Below, piece by piece: positions 7,414-14,773 of a DNA stretch of 15,560 nucleotides. The notes below the pieces were generated by a model. The model was not told the origin of the DNA, searched no databases, and saw nothing but the letters and a program-made list of their open reading frames with translations. The stretch is taken from positions 1 to 15,560 of the forward strand of contig JALWHA010000223.1 of NCBI GenBank assembly GCA_027038695.1, given 5' to 3'. The first letter of the stretch is position 1, and every line of letters starts with the position of its first letter. A program made the translations under genes and the position numbers. Origin of the DNA: Acidobacteriota bacterium. Lineage in GTDB: Bacteria; Acidobacteriota; Holophagae; Thermotomaculales; Thermotomaculaceae.

Positions 7414-9329
7414 CTTAACGCCTCCAGACCGTATAGATAGGTATGATCCTTATCGCCGAAAAGGTAAAAACCTGCCAAAGGCTTTTCCGAAATCGCAACA
7501 ATTTGAGAGACATTTTCATTATCAAATATATCTTTTTTCAGGGACACGAACTTTTGCAAGCCCTGTAAAGTAATGTTTTTTTCTTCAATGACCTCTCCGT
7601 TTGAATTCACTCCTTTCAGGGTAACCGAAACCTCTTCATTATTCGGATTAAAGATCCCTATGCCAGTCCACTCGGTATCGCTTGAAGGCATTACCTGAAA
7701 GTAAAGTTCTTTGGAATAAATAGCCGAAGAATTAAGCCCCCCGAATATATCCTCGGTTATATTATCTTCCCTCTTTGTGCCAAAAAGGTATAAAGCCTGA
7801 ACCGGCACATCCGAGACAACTTTCATAGATGCCGCATCCTCCGGCAAACCTCCCTCAAAATAATCGGTAACTATTCCTACCGATTTGCCCTGAGGCTCAA
7901 TATTTATATCAGATTCCGCAATGCTATTTCCGCCGGCGTCAAGTGCAAACAACTTTACCGTTGCTTCCGAGTTATTAGGGTTAACTATGGATATTCCCGT
8001 CCACCAGAAATACCTTACGTCAATATGGGGAAGATAGAAAACCCTTGCAAGTTGAGGGGTTAATGTTAATGCGGTAGCCTGAAAATAGTCCCCCGTTATA
8101 AGCCTGAACATCTCAACCCCCGTAAAATCCGCATCACTTTGCGCAACTCCCCATGGGGTAGTTATATCGTTGTTAAAGTAGTCATTAAAATTCACCAAAA
8201 AAGAAGCGTTTTCAGGGAAATTATCTGCTAAAACATTCCCCTGATAATCTAAAAAAGTACCGTTTCCGTTTGAGGAAAAATATGCCACTGTTTCGTAGAG
8301 GTTTGTTTGAGTGGCTATATGGCTTACTATTGTGTTACCTATATCAAGCATTTTTGCCTCGTATGCAATCGCCTCGTTTCCGTCACCGTTTTTTCCGTAA
8401 ACCGAAGCGTTCACCTTAATATCTGAAGAAAAGACCTTTAGATAAGCATAGTCTCCCCCGTCAAAATGTTTAGTCCCATATGGAAGAAAGTGTATAGTTC
8501 CATTTAAAACCTCGTTACCTTCCGAATCATACCAATGGAATTCGGCATCCCCTTCACCGTCACTTAAATTTGAAACAACCACATTCTTTTCAAACCCCTT
8601 GTTAAAACCGGTTAAGGGAAGATAAACAGGAAAATTACCGTTTAAGGTCAGGGAATAATCACCCTTCTCTTTAACGGGGGAAAAGACCTTCACCGTATAA
8701 GTACCCTTATCAAGGCTTAATGTTATCATTTCATTACCTTCAAACTCCCCGTCAGATTCACCTAAAACAGTATCCCCTTTCATAACTCCCAGATAGAGGT
8801 CTGCCTCAGATTCAAGGGATAAAGTAACGGTTAAAGGATTATCTATTTTTAACACATAGTAATCGCAATCATTCCGGCTTGCAATTGAAGACAACACCGT
8901 GCCTCTTTCAAGATAGAAAATATTGTTCTTGTAGTTATTCGGCTCAAAAGGGTCTTCGGAAGAATCCGGGGTAACGGTAAAAGAGACACTTTTAGTTTCC
9001 CCGTTACAGGTTAATTCCGCCTTGTAATCCCCGACTCCCCTGAAATCAACCTTTTTATAATAGATGGCATCTCCGTCAAAAGAAGAATTTTCGGAATATG
9101 TCTCCTGTTCTCCGTCCGGGAAGGTAACCTTCAGGCTTATTGTATCCCCGTTTGAAACATTCCCCAAATCGGAAACGACAAAAAAACAACCGTTTGAATA
9201 ACTTAAACTCTCGGATAATTGGGGTATATAATCTCCGAAAGTAGAATCGTAATAATCGGTCACGGAAATATTAAAAGCAAAAGAAAAACTTGAAAACAAC
9301 ATAAAAAAAACAAATACTAAAAACCTCAT
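7410..9329 (-). CDS. Large exported protein with PPC-like domain and tandem beta-sandwich repeats
   Basis: A 639-residue protein with a clear signal peptide (MRFLVFVFFMLFSSFSFA). Residues 20-120 look like an Ig-like beta domain. Residues 125-232 resemble the bacterial pre-peptidase C-terminal (PPC) domain (DPFEPNNY, then YYVLKI and GTYTVKVFSPV). From about residue 235 there are four related units of 85-110 residues. The last two share WTGI[SG]I[VF]NPNN, a GN or NG turn, and a closing LYLFG / FYLFG (about 430-520 and 540-628). No catalytic motif or anchor is seen. A surface or periplasmic binding or scaffold protein is inferred. The start has GAGGGAG just ahead and follows walJ by 10 nt; the end overlaps the next gene by 4 nt. 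I do not recognise a named family for the whole protein. Confidence 0.85.
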   Translation of the reverse strand: MRFLVFVFFMLFSSFSFAFNISVTDYYDSTFGDYIPQLSESLSYSNGCFFVVSDLGNVSNGDTISLKVTFPDGEQETYSENSSFDGDAIYYKKVDFRGVGDYKAELTCNGETKSVSFTVTPDSSEDPFEPNNYKNNIFYLERGTVLSSIASRNDCDYYVLKIDNPLTVTLSLESEADLYLGVMKGDTVLGESDGEFEGNEMITLSLDKGTYTVKVFSPVKEKGDYSLTLNGNFPVYLPLTGFNKGFEKNVVVSNLSDGEGDAEFHWYDSEGNEVLNGTIHFLPYGTKHFDGGDYAYLKVFSSDIKVNASVYGKNGDGNEAIAYEAKMLDIGNTIVSHIATQTNLYETVAYFSSNGNGTFLDYQGNVLADNFPENASFLVNFNDYFNNDITTPWGVAQSDADFTGVEMFRLITGDYFQATALTLTPQLARVFYLPHIDVRYFWWTGISIVNPNNSEATVKLFALDAGGNSIAESDINIEPQGKSVGIVTDYFEGGLPEDAASMKVVSDVPVQALYLFGTKREDNITEDIFGGLNSSAIYSKELYFQVMPSSDTEWTGIGIFNPNNEEVSVTLKGVNSNGEVIEEKNITLQGLQKFVSLKKDIFDNENVSQIVAISEKPLAGFYLFGDKDHTYLYGLEALR

Positions 9330-9339
9330 ATCTCCCTCT

Positions 9340-10122
9340 TTAAACCGTTTCTATTGAATAGATAGGAGTAGGTTCTCCCTGTTTTGCCACATCAATGCTT
9401 ATGTTCATTCCCCTGACAACCCTCGCAGTGCTCATTAAAGCGATATCGGGGTTGTTGTTTTCCTCGCTTAGATGTGCGAGAACCACATACCTTGTTTTGT
9501 CAGAAACCGTCCTTTCAAGCAACCTTGCGCAATCCCCGTTTGAAAGATGCCCCATTCTGCTTGCTATTCTCTGTTTTAATTCCCAGGGATATTTTTCGGA
9601 AAGTTTCAATAACTCAGGATCATGGTTTGATTCAACAACCAGTGCGTCGCAATCTTTCAATTCATGCGAAACAAGTTCTGTTACATAACCTAAATCCGTT
9701 ACAAGCGCGAATTTTACTCCGTTTGAATAAACAACAAACCCGACCGGGTCTGCGGCATCGTGAGATATAGGCATAAAGAAAACATCAATCCCTTTAAATT
9801 CTGAAAAAAAACCGCCGGATTTAATAAAAACAGCATCTTTTATTTTCTTTTCCTCCAGCCTTCCTGATTTAAAGGTCTTTTCAGAAGTAATTACAGGAAC
9901 CTTATATCTTCTTGCGAAGGTATGGATACTTTTGATATGGTCGTCGTGCTCGTGTGAAAGAAAAATAGCATCTATTGAAGAGGGAGACTTCCCTATGCTC
10001 TCCAACCTTAATTCAATCTGTTTGCAAGACAACCCGCAATCAAAAAGAAAAGAATGCCCGTTTATCTCCAGAAAGGTTGAATTGCCCTTGCTGCCGCTTC
10101 CCAATACAGAAAATTCAATCAT
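9340..10122 (-). CDS. walJ: WalJ/YycJ-type metallo-beta-lactamase-fold hydrolase
   Basis: A 260-residue cytosolic hydrolase. The N-terminus LGSGSKGNST and the zinc motif HEHDDH at 57-62 place it in the MBL fold; later ligand regions are seen in ALVTDLGYVT, VVESNHD and YVVLAHLSEENN. The opening and overall length match the WalJ/VicX/YycJ group, whose characterised members have DNA 5'-3' exonuclease activity and have been tied to cell division and cell-wall control in Firmicutes. The start ATG overlaps the end of the B12-binding gene by 8 nt, implying translational coupling. Company with PBP1A and lytic transglycosylase fits an envelope or division link, but that is inference; other MBL hydrolases share the same motif. 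Confidence 0.82.
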   Translation of the reverse strand: MIEFSVLGSGSKGNSTFLEINGHSFLFDCGLSCKQIELRLESIGKSPSSIDAIFLSHEHDDHIKSIHTFARRYKVPVITSEKTFKSGRLEEKKIKDAVFIKSGGFFSEFKGIDVFFMPISHDAADPVGFVVYSNGVKFALVTDLGYVTELVSHELKDCDALVVESNHDPELLKLSEKYPWELKQRIASRMGHLSNGDCARLLERTVSDKTRYVVLAHLSEENNNPDIALMSTARVVRGMNISIDVAKQGEPTPIYSIETV

Positions 10123-10513
10123 GCTTAACCACGTTATCTATAAATTCAACAACTTCCGATATACTTGTGCCGGGAAGAAACACCCTTTTTATCCCTATTG
10201 ACTCAAGGAAGGGGATATCGTCTTCGGGAATTATACCTCCCGCAAATACCGGAATATCATCAGCCCCTTTCTCTTTTAACAACTTCATAATTTCAGGGAA
10301 AAGATGGTTGTGCGCCCCGGAAAGAATGCTTAACCCTATGCAGTCAACATCTTCCTGAATAGCGGCGTTTACTATTTGCTCCGGAGTTTGCCTTAAACCT
10401 GTGTATATAACCTCCATTCCCGCATCTCTCAATCCCCTTGCGACAACCTTGGCTCCTCTGTCGTGGCCGTCTAAACCGGGTTTTGCAATTAAAACTCTTA
10501 TCTTTTTGCTCAT
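10115..10513 (-). CDS. B12-binding subunit of methylmalonyl-CoA mutase type
   Basis: A stand-alone 132-residue cobalamin-binding domain. It contains the base-off/His-on motif DGHDRG at 15-20, with H17 as cobalt ligand, followed by GLSILSGAH (residues 56-64) and FAGGIIPEDD (residues 90-99). It is full length for the small subunit of a split acyl-CoA mutase (methylmalonyl-CoA or a related mutase) and lacks the catalytic TIM barrel, so it needs a large subunit encoded outside this window. No ribosome binding site precedes the ATG; the leader is A/T only. A -10-like TAAAAT sits 6 nt before the ATG, so a leaderless transcript is possible. It overlaps walJ by 8 nt. Confidence 0.9.
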   Translation of the reverse strand: MSKKIRVLIAKPGLDGHDRGAKVVARGLRDAGMEVIYTGLRQTPEQIVNAAIQEDVDCIGLSILSGAHNHLFPEIMKLLKEKGADDIPVFAGGIIPEDDIPFLESIGIKRVFLPGTSISEVVEFIDNVVKHD

Positions 10514-10519
10514 ATTTAT

Positions 10520-10548
10520 ATTTTACTTTAAAAACATTTTTTTTTAAA
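10520..10548 (-). promoter_or_regulatory. Possible leaderless promoter for the B12-binding gene
   Basis: On the minus strand TTTAAA (10543-10548), a 17-nt spacer and TAAAAT (10520-10525) precede the ATG at 10513 by 6 nt, which would put transcription start on or beside the start codon. The 44-nt gap is the largest inside the unit and has no Shine-Dalgarno. The stretch is almost pure A/T, so chance matches are likely. Confidence 0.3.
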
Positions 10549-10557
10549 TACTAAAGC

Positions 10558-11670
10558 CTAATCAAAGAGAAAACTTTTGTCAAAATCCTTCCACACAGGC
10601 TCAAGCCCTTTGCTCTCCAGCATCTTACCGATCTCTTCGGGACTTCTTTCGTCCGCTATTTCAAACTGCTTTAAAGCGTCCGTATGAACCGAATAACCGC
10701 CGGGGTTTGTCTTAGACCCTGCGCTTATCCTCGTTACTCCCAGCCCCGCCATACCGTCCCTGAAATCCGGATTCTCTCTTGTAGAAAGGACAATATCAAC
10801 ATCGTTTAAAACCATTCTCAACGCAAAAATCACCTGTGCCAGCTGTTTATCATTAACAATTTCATAAGGTTTAAAATGGCCTTCCGCATCTCTCAACCTC
10901 GGAAACGAAATGGCAACCTGAGATCTCCAGTAATGCTTCATCAAGTATCTCGCATGGATTGCAACCATGGTCAAATCCACCCTGAAATCGGATAACCCGA
11001 ATAAAACGCCCAGGCCTAACTCCCTGAATCCCGCACTGGCCGCTCTCTCAGGGGTTTCAAGCCTATAGAAAAAGTCTGCTTTAGGCCCTTTATGCAACTC
11101 CTTATACCTTTCAAAGTTATATGTTTCCTGATAAACCGCAATCCCGGTTACCCCAGCTTTAGACAGTTTCAGGTAATCATCATAATCCATAGGATAAACC
11201 TCAATTGAAACGGCGTAAAATTTCTCCCTCAACCTTTTTACAATCTCTTCAAAATACTCTACGGGAACCGCTTTTTTATCCTCCCCGCTGACGAGCAGTA
11301 TATGCCCGATACCGTGAGAAAATATCTCGTCTGACTCTTTCAAAACCTCCTCTAACTTTAAGGTTATTCTCGGTATTTTATTGTTTACATTAAAACCGCA
11401 ATACTTGCAGGCGTTTACGCAACTGTTTGATATGTATAAAGGCGCATAGAGTTTAACTGTTTTCCCGAACCTTAAAAAAGTTATCTTTCTTGAAATTGCA
11501 GCCATTTTTTCAAGAAACTTTTCCGCGGGAGGGGAGATTAGATACGGGAAATCGTCAACAGACCACCTTGTTTTTCTTAAAACCGCTTCAACATCTTTTT
11601 CGGTTGCAGTATAAACAATATCCTTGATCTTATTCTGATCTATCTTTCCGTAAACTTCTGAAAAACTCAT
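10558..11670 (-). CDS. thiH: 2-iminoacetate synthase (tyrosine lyase)
   Basis: This radical-SAM enzyme cleaves tyrosine to dehydroglycine (2-iminoacetate) and p-cresol, supplying the glycine-derived part of the thiamine thiazole. The 370-residue protein has the cluster motif C84xxxC88xxC91 (CVNACKYCGFN) in a TIM barrel, and the family blocks ILLVSGED, VYQETYNFERY and ISAGSKTNPGGY. Its cluster is oxygen sensitive; organisms using ThiH rather than the oxidase ThiO tend to be anaerobic or facultative. The start follows thiG by 2 nt. The ribosome binding site is weak, so coupling to thiG is likely. Confidence 0.95.
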   Translation of the reverse strand: MSFSEVYGKIDQNKIKDIVYTATEKDVEAVLRKTRWSVDDFPYLISPPAEKFLEKMAAISRKITFLRFGKTVKLYAPLYISNSCVNACKYCGFNVNNKIPRITLKLEEVLKESDEIFSHGIGHILLVSGEDKKAVPVEYFEEIVKRLREKFYAVSIEVYPMDYDDYLKLSKAGVTGIAVYQETYNFERYKELHKGPKADFFYRLETPERAASAGFRELGLGVLFGLSDFRVDLTMVAIHARYLMKHYWRSQVAISFPRLRDAEGHFKPYEIVNDKQLAQVIFALRMVLNDVDIVLSTRENPDFRDGMAGLGVTRISAGSKTNPGGYSVHTDALKQFEIADERSPEEIGKMLESKGLEPVWKDFDKSFLFD

Positions 11671-11672
11671 AA

Positions 11673-12437
11673 TTAATCCAGAAATCCTGTTAAGGGACTT
11701 GATGCAGATGCCCTTTCCTGCTCCTCAATAGGACCTGCTTCCATACCTAAAACAGCCGATTCAACGGCAAGTTTAAAAGCATTAGCCATCTTTACAGGGT
11801 CTTCCGCAGAAGCAATTGCCGTATTTACCAGAACGGCATCGGCACCTAACTCTATTGCCTTTGCCGCATGGGAAGGAAGCCCTAACCCTGCATCAACTAC
11901 GACGGGGACATTTGCCTGCTCCACTATTATTTTAATAAACTCTTCTGTTTTTATCCCCCTCGCACTGCCTATGGGAGCCGCGAGAGGCATAACTGTGGCA
12001 CAGCCGACATCTTCAAGCCTTTTTGCCAAAACAGGGTCAGCGTGAACATAAGGCAAAACCACAAATCCCTCTTGTACAAGCACCTCGGCAGCCTTTAAAG
12101 TCTCGTAAGGGTCAGGCAAAAGGTATACCGGGTCCGGAGTTACCTCTAATTTAACCCAGTTAATCCCCGAAGCCGCCCTTGCAAGCCTTGCCAATCTCAC
12201 AGCCTCCTCTGCGTCTTTTGCTCCCGAAGTATTCGGCAGCACAAGAAATTTATCAAAATCAATGACACTTAAAGTCGGATCAGGCGAATCAAAACTAACC
12301 CTTCTCAAAGCAACCGTTACAACCTCTGCTCCGGAAACTTCCAAAGCCTCCGCCATAGTTTTAGGAGAAGGGAATTTTCCGGTTCCAATAAAAAGCCTTG
12401 ACTTTATCTCTCTTCCTGCAATAGTAAGCGGTTTCAA
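11673..12437 (-). CDS. thiG: Thiazole synthase
   Basis: This enzyme condenses 1-deoxyxylulose 5-phosphate, dehydroglycine and ThiS thiocarboxylate into the thiazole phosphate. The best start is TTG at 12437: GGAGGAGG lies 6 nt ahead, it follows the thiS stop by 1 nt, and it gives a 254-residue protein of normal length. An upstream ATG at 12485 would add 16 residues running through thiS. Visible motifs are the N-terminal RLFIGTGKFPS, the Schiff-base lysine at 96 (WVKLEV), and the phosphate-binding ends VMPLAAPIGSARGI and VDAGLGLPSHAAKAIELGADAVLVNTAIA. Confidence 0.95.
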   Translation of the reverse strand: MKPLTIAGREIKSRLFIGTGKFPSPKTMAEALEVSGAEVVTVALRRVSFDSPDPTLSVIDFDKFLVLPNTSGAKDAEEAVRLARLARAASGINWVKLEVTPDPVYLLPDPYETLKAAEVLVQEGFVVLPYVHADPVLAKRLEDVGCATVMPLAAPIGSARGIKTEEFIKIIVEQANVPVVVDAGLGLPSHAAKAIELGADAVLVNTAIASAEDPVKMANAFKLAVESAVLGMEAGPIEEQERASASSPLTGFLD

Positions 12438-12438
12438 T

Positions 12439-12642
12439 TTATCCTCCTCCCACAAAAGAAACAACTTCCACACTGTCTCCGTCATTTATCTTTGCGGTTT
12501 CAAAATTTTCTTTATAAACAACATTGCCGTTTAACTCAACCGCAACAAACTTAGAATTTATATTTAAAGCCTTCAGAAGTTCAGAAACGCTTTCAATGTT
12601 ATTCTGAAACTCCTTTATCTCCCCGTTTATCTTTAATTTCAT
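12439..12642 (-). CDS. thiS: Sulfur carrier protein ThiS
   Basis: A 67-residue ubiquitin-fold protein ending in FVGGG, the C-terminus that ThiF adenylates and that then carries sulfur as a thiocarboxylate to ThiG. Length, N-terminus (MKLKINGE) and the terminal glycines are typical. Its ATG overlaps the thiF stop (ATGA), and thiG starts 1 nt after its stop; its last codons double as the thiG ribosome binding site, so translation of the three genes is tied together. Confidence 0.95.
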   Translation of the reverse strand: MKLKINGEIKEFQNNIESVSELLKALNINSKFVAVELNGNVVYKENFETAKINDGDSVEVVSFVGGG

Positions 12643-13442
12643 ATTTCCATTCCTAAAATCAACCTAATTATCAAATGAGACTGTATTGAACCCGCTATTC
12701 CTACCCTCGTTGCCGTCAACCCCAAACCTTCCTTAACTTCGCTTTCCCCGTCTCCTACAACATAAATTTTATCAGATATTTTTTTAACCGTTATAGTTTT
12801 TTCAGAGCCAAAACCCGCCACTCCGCTTGAGGCAACTATTACTTTTTCGGGAAACTTATCCCTTAGAGAAGTGACAAGCTCAGCCTTTGATTCCGGATTG
12901 TCAAGGCATTCGGCTACAATGGAGCATTCTCTAAAAACATCAAGATTATTCCTGCTTATCTTTTTTATATGCCCTTCAATTTTTGTAAATGGAGAAATAT
13001 TTCTCATATTTTCCATAAAAGCCTCAACCTTGTACCTTCCTATTTGAGAAATAAAAAACCTCTGCCTGTTCAGGTTAGGAGGCTCAACAATGTCAAAATC
13101 AACAACCACAAGTTTCCCTATTCCCGCCCTTACAAGATTTTCCCCTACAAGGCTACCAAGCCCTCCCAAACCTGCAATCCCAACGGTTGCTTCACTTAAT
13201 TTTTCGGTATAAACATCAGGCTGTCTTGCAAACATTAAAGATTTAAGAGAAAGGTTATCAGGGATTTTCCCTTTTTTAAAAGCCGAAATCTTATCCCCGT
13301 CCTTTAAAGTTAAAAACAGATCGGGATTTAAAACAGTATTGTGGATTACAATGTCAAAATCCGGAAGATTTTTCTCAAGGAAATCTTTTAAAGAAACCCC
13401 CTCTAAAACCTCAACAGGCTTTCCGTTTAAATATACAATCAC
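12639..13442 (-). CDS. thiF: ThiS adenylyltransferase with N-terminal ubiquitin-like domain
   Basis: A 267-residue E1-like enzyme that adenylates the C-terminus of ThiS. Residues 1-66 form a ThiS-like ubiquitin fold (MIVYLNGKPVEVLEG...) that lacks a terminal Gly-Gly and so cannot itself carry sulfur. The Rossmann domain has VGIAGLGGLGS at 87-97, VVVDFD with D115, and LNRQR at 124-128. Only two cysteines are present (C173, C179), so the CxxC zinc pairs of E. coli ThiF/MoeB are absent. This matches the shorter second ThiF family. The start is GTG overlapping the preceding stop (GTGA); thiS overlaps its end by 4 nt. Confidence 0.9.
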   Translation of the reverse strand: MIVYLNGKPVEVLEGVSLKDFLEKNLPDFDIVIHNTVLNPDLFLTLKDGDKISAFKKGKIPDNLSLKSLMFARQPDVYTEKLSEATVGIAGLGGLGSLVGENLVRAGIGKLVVVDFDIVEPPNLNRQRFFISQIGRYKVEAFMENMRNISPFTKIEGHIKKISRNNLDVFRECSIVAECLDNPESKAELVTSLRDKFPEKVIVASSGVAGFGSEKTITVKKISDKIYVVGDGESEVKEGLGLTATRVGIAGSIQSHLIIRLILGMEI

Positions 13443-14011
13443 CTATCTTCCCTTCTACCGAAAAACATTGTTATACCGGCTACAGAAAAATCCTTCTTCA
13501 TCTTTAATTTTAATTCCTTTACCCTTTCAAAATCAATACCTCCTAACAAAGCGACCTTTTCACCGAATTTCTCAACCAATTCTGAAATTTCATTCAACTC
13601 AAGGGGGTTTAAAGAGTAATTTTTTTTGGAATAAGGCGGAAAAACAGGGGAGATAAAAACAAACTCAGCCCCTTTGCCAATTACCTCTTCGGCATTTTCT
13701 AAACTGTGAACAGACGCGGAAAAGTGGACACCGGGAAATAAACGGCAAAACTTGTCTATCTCGCTTAATTTTCTCTCTTTAAAATGACAGATAAAGGCTT
13801 CATTCCTAAACTCAAACCATTTCTCCAGAGGGAGAATTACATTAAAACCGGTTTCTTTTAATCTGCCGACCGCTTTTTTTAAATCACGTGAGGATAAAAC
13901 AAAAGGGCTTCTCACATAAACATGAGAAGCCCCGTTTTTTTCAAGCAACCGAATTGAATCAAATAAATCATCAATCCTCAACCAATCAGGCGTAATAGCA
14001 ATAAATTTCAT
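13439..14011 (-). CDS. TenI/ThiE-family protein, probable thiazole tautomerase
   Basis: A 190-residue TIM-barrel protein. The C-terminal half has SVHSLENA (100-107, H102), FVFISPVFPPYSK (118-129) and LLGGID (155-160), as in the ThiE/TenI superfamily. The ThiE catalytic block H-x-G-Q-x-D is not seen; the corresponding stretch reads ICHFKERKL (74-82). SVHSLE with its histidine is characteristic of TenI, which aromatises the ThiG product. Position beside thiFSGH fits that role. It could instead be a diverged thiamine-phosphate synthase. It starts 4 nt after the lytic transglycosylase stop without a clear ribosome binding site, and its own stop overlaps thiF by 4 nt. Confidence 0.75.
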   Translation of the reverse strand: MKFIAITPDWLRIDDLFDSIRLLEKNGASHVYVRSPFVLSSRDLKKAVGRLKETGFNVILPLEKWFEFRNEAFICHFKERKLSEIDKFCRLFPGVHFSASVHSLENAEEVIGKGAEFVFISPVFPPYSKKNYSLNPLELNEISELVEKFGEKVALLGGIDFERVKELKLKMKKDFSVAGITMFFGRREDR

Positions 14012-14015
14012 TTAA

Positions 14016-14648
14016 TTAAATTTCGGAGAACTTTTTATGTCTCCTTAAAACAACTCTGGCATACCTGAAAGCCGGCAAATCCTTTTTATTTTTCCACTTT
14101 CTCAATGCTGTCTCGCCCATATTGTAAGCGGCAAGAACAAGGTTCATATCTTTGAACCTGTTAGATAGTTTTTTTAAATAATACATTCCGAGGGTAACAT
14201 TCAACTGTGGATTGTAAAGGTGTTTCTTGTCCTTAATAACAATCCCGAAATCTTTTGCAAGCGCCTTGCCTGTCACCGGCATCAACTGCATTAAGCCTAT
14301 GGCTCCCGCAGAAGATGTGGCCATTTTGTTAAAACTTGATTCTGTTTGAATAACAGCAAGGATAAAGTCAACGGAAAACCCGTAATCAATACTTTTCTCT
14401 GCAATAATCTTTGCCACACCGGCTTTTTCTTCGTCTGTTAAATTTGTTTTTACGGAATTTAGTACCCTCATTACCTTTTGATAGTTTTGCAAAAACTCAA
14501 TTTCATACTGAATAGAGTTTTCTATAGAATTTTCAAAGTTTTTACCGTTTCCGGCTGTTGAAAGATTTACCGGCTCTACAAGGTTGCCATAACCGCTAAA
14601 AGCGGCTAAAATAAGTGCCGTTACCAGTAATAACAAGTGTTTCTTCAT
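14016..14648 (-). CDS. Exported soluble lytic transglycosylase (SLT domain)
   Basis: A 210-residue periplasmic muramidase that cleaves the MurNAc-GlcNAc bond to 1,6-anhydro ends. A signal peptide (MKKHLLLLVTALILAAFSGY) is followed by a variable region. The GH23 fold has catalytic E103 in IQTESSFN, GAIGLMQLMP at 115-124, and AAYNMG at 173-178. The ATG at 14648 is chosen because GGAGG lies 7 nt ahead; a longer frame from 14699 would start inside the -35 box. It is the first gene of the long unit, and the TenI-like gene starts 4 nt after its stop. Confidence 0.92.
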   Translation of the reverse strand: MKKHLLLLVTALILAAFSGYGNLVEPVNLSTAGNGKNFENSIENSIQYEIEFLQNYQKVMRVLNSVKTNLTDEEKAGVAKIIAEKSIDYGFSVDFILAVIQTESSFNKMATSSAGAIGLMQLMPVTGKALAKDFGIVIKDKKHLYNPQLNVTLGMYYLKKLSNRFKDMNLVLAAYNMGETALRKWKNKKDLPAFRYARVVLRRHKKFSEI

Positions 14649-14652
14649 AAAT

Positions 14653-14671
14653 CTACCTCCACAAGAGGTAG
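14653..14671 (-). promoter_or_regulatory. Inverted repeat embedding the ribosome binding site of the lytic transglycosylase
   Basis: On the minus strand CTACCTCTTGTGGAGGTAG is a perfect 7-bp inverted repeat with a 5-nt loop. The 3' arm is the Shine-Dalgarno sequence, ending 4 nt before the ATG. Either the arm masks the site in mRNA, or, since it begins right after the -10 box, it is a DNA operator over the transcription start. Confidence 0.6.
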
Positions 14672-14699
14672 AATTTAACACAGACAAAAAAAATGTCAA
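14672..14699 (-). promoter_or_regulatory. Promoter of the twelve-gene unit
   Basis: On the minus strand a consensus -35 TTGACA (14694-14699), a 16-nt spacer and an extended -10 TGTTAAATT (hexamer TAAATT, 14672-14677) predict a start near 14665, about 17 nt before the lytic transglycosylase ATG. No other comparable promoter was seen before the terminator at 2660. Confidence 0.75.
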
Positions 14700-14716
14700 G
14701 GGAAAATTTTTATTCG

Positions 14717-14730
14717 GTGATATTTATCAC
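14717..14730. promoter_or_regulatory. CRP/FNR-like palindrome upstream of the promoter
   Basis: GTGATATTTATCAC is a perfect 6+2+6 dyad, of the TGAT-N4-ATCA form bound by CRP/FNR-family regulators. Its centre is about 58 bp upstream of the predicted start and 27 bp from the -35 centre, a usual activator position. It could instead be a weak 3' stem of the small gene ending at 14774. Confidence 0.4.
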
Positions 14731-14773
14731 TCAAAGATAGGACAAATTTTTTATTAAAAAAAATAACGGAATT

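Noticed and set aside
9395..9770. Plus-strand open frames within walJ
   Set aside because: They are antisense to a well-supported conserved gene, with no recognisable product or translation signals.
12438..12485. Upstream ATG start for thiG at 12485
   Set aside because: It would read through the end of thiS out of frame and add an unconserved segment; the TTG at 12437 has a strong ribosome binding site and gives the normal length.
14649..14699. Longer lytic transglycosylase frame starting at 14699
   Set aside because: The start would lie inside the -35 hexamer and ahead of the -10; the ATG at 14648 has a good ribosome binding site and opens a signal peptide.
14649..14773. TPP riboswitch in the leader of the thiamine-containing operon
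   Set aside because: The predicted leader is under 25 nt, and no CUGAGA or ACCUGA-type conserved core is seen here or ahead of thiF.
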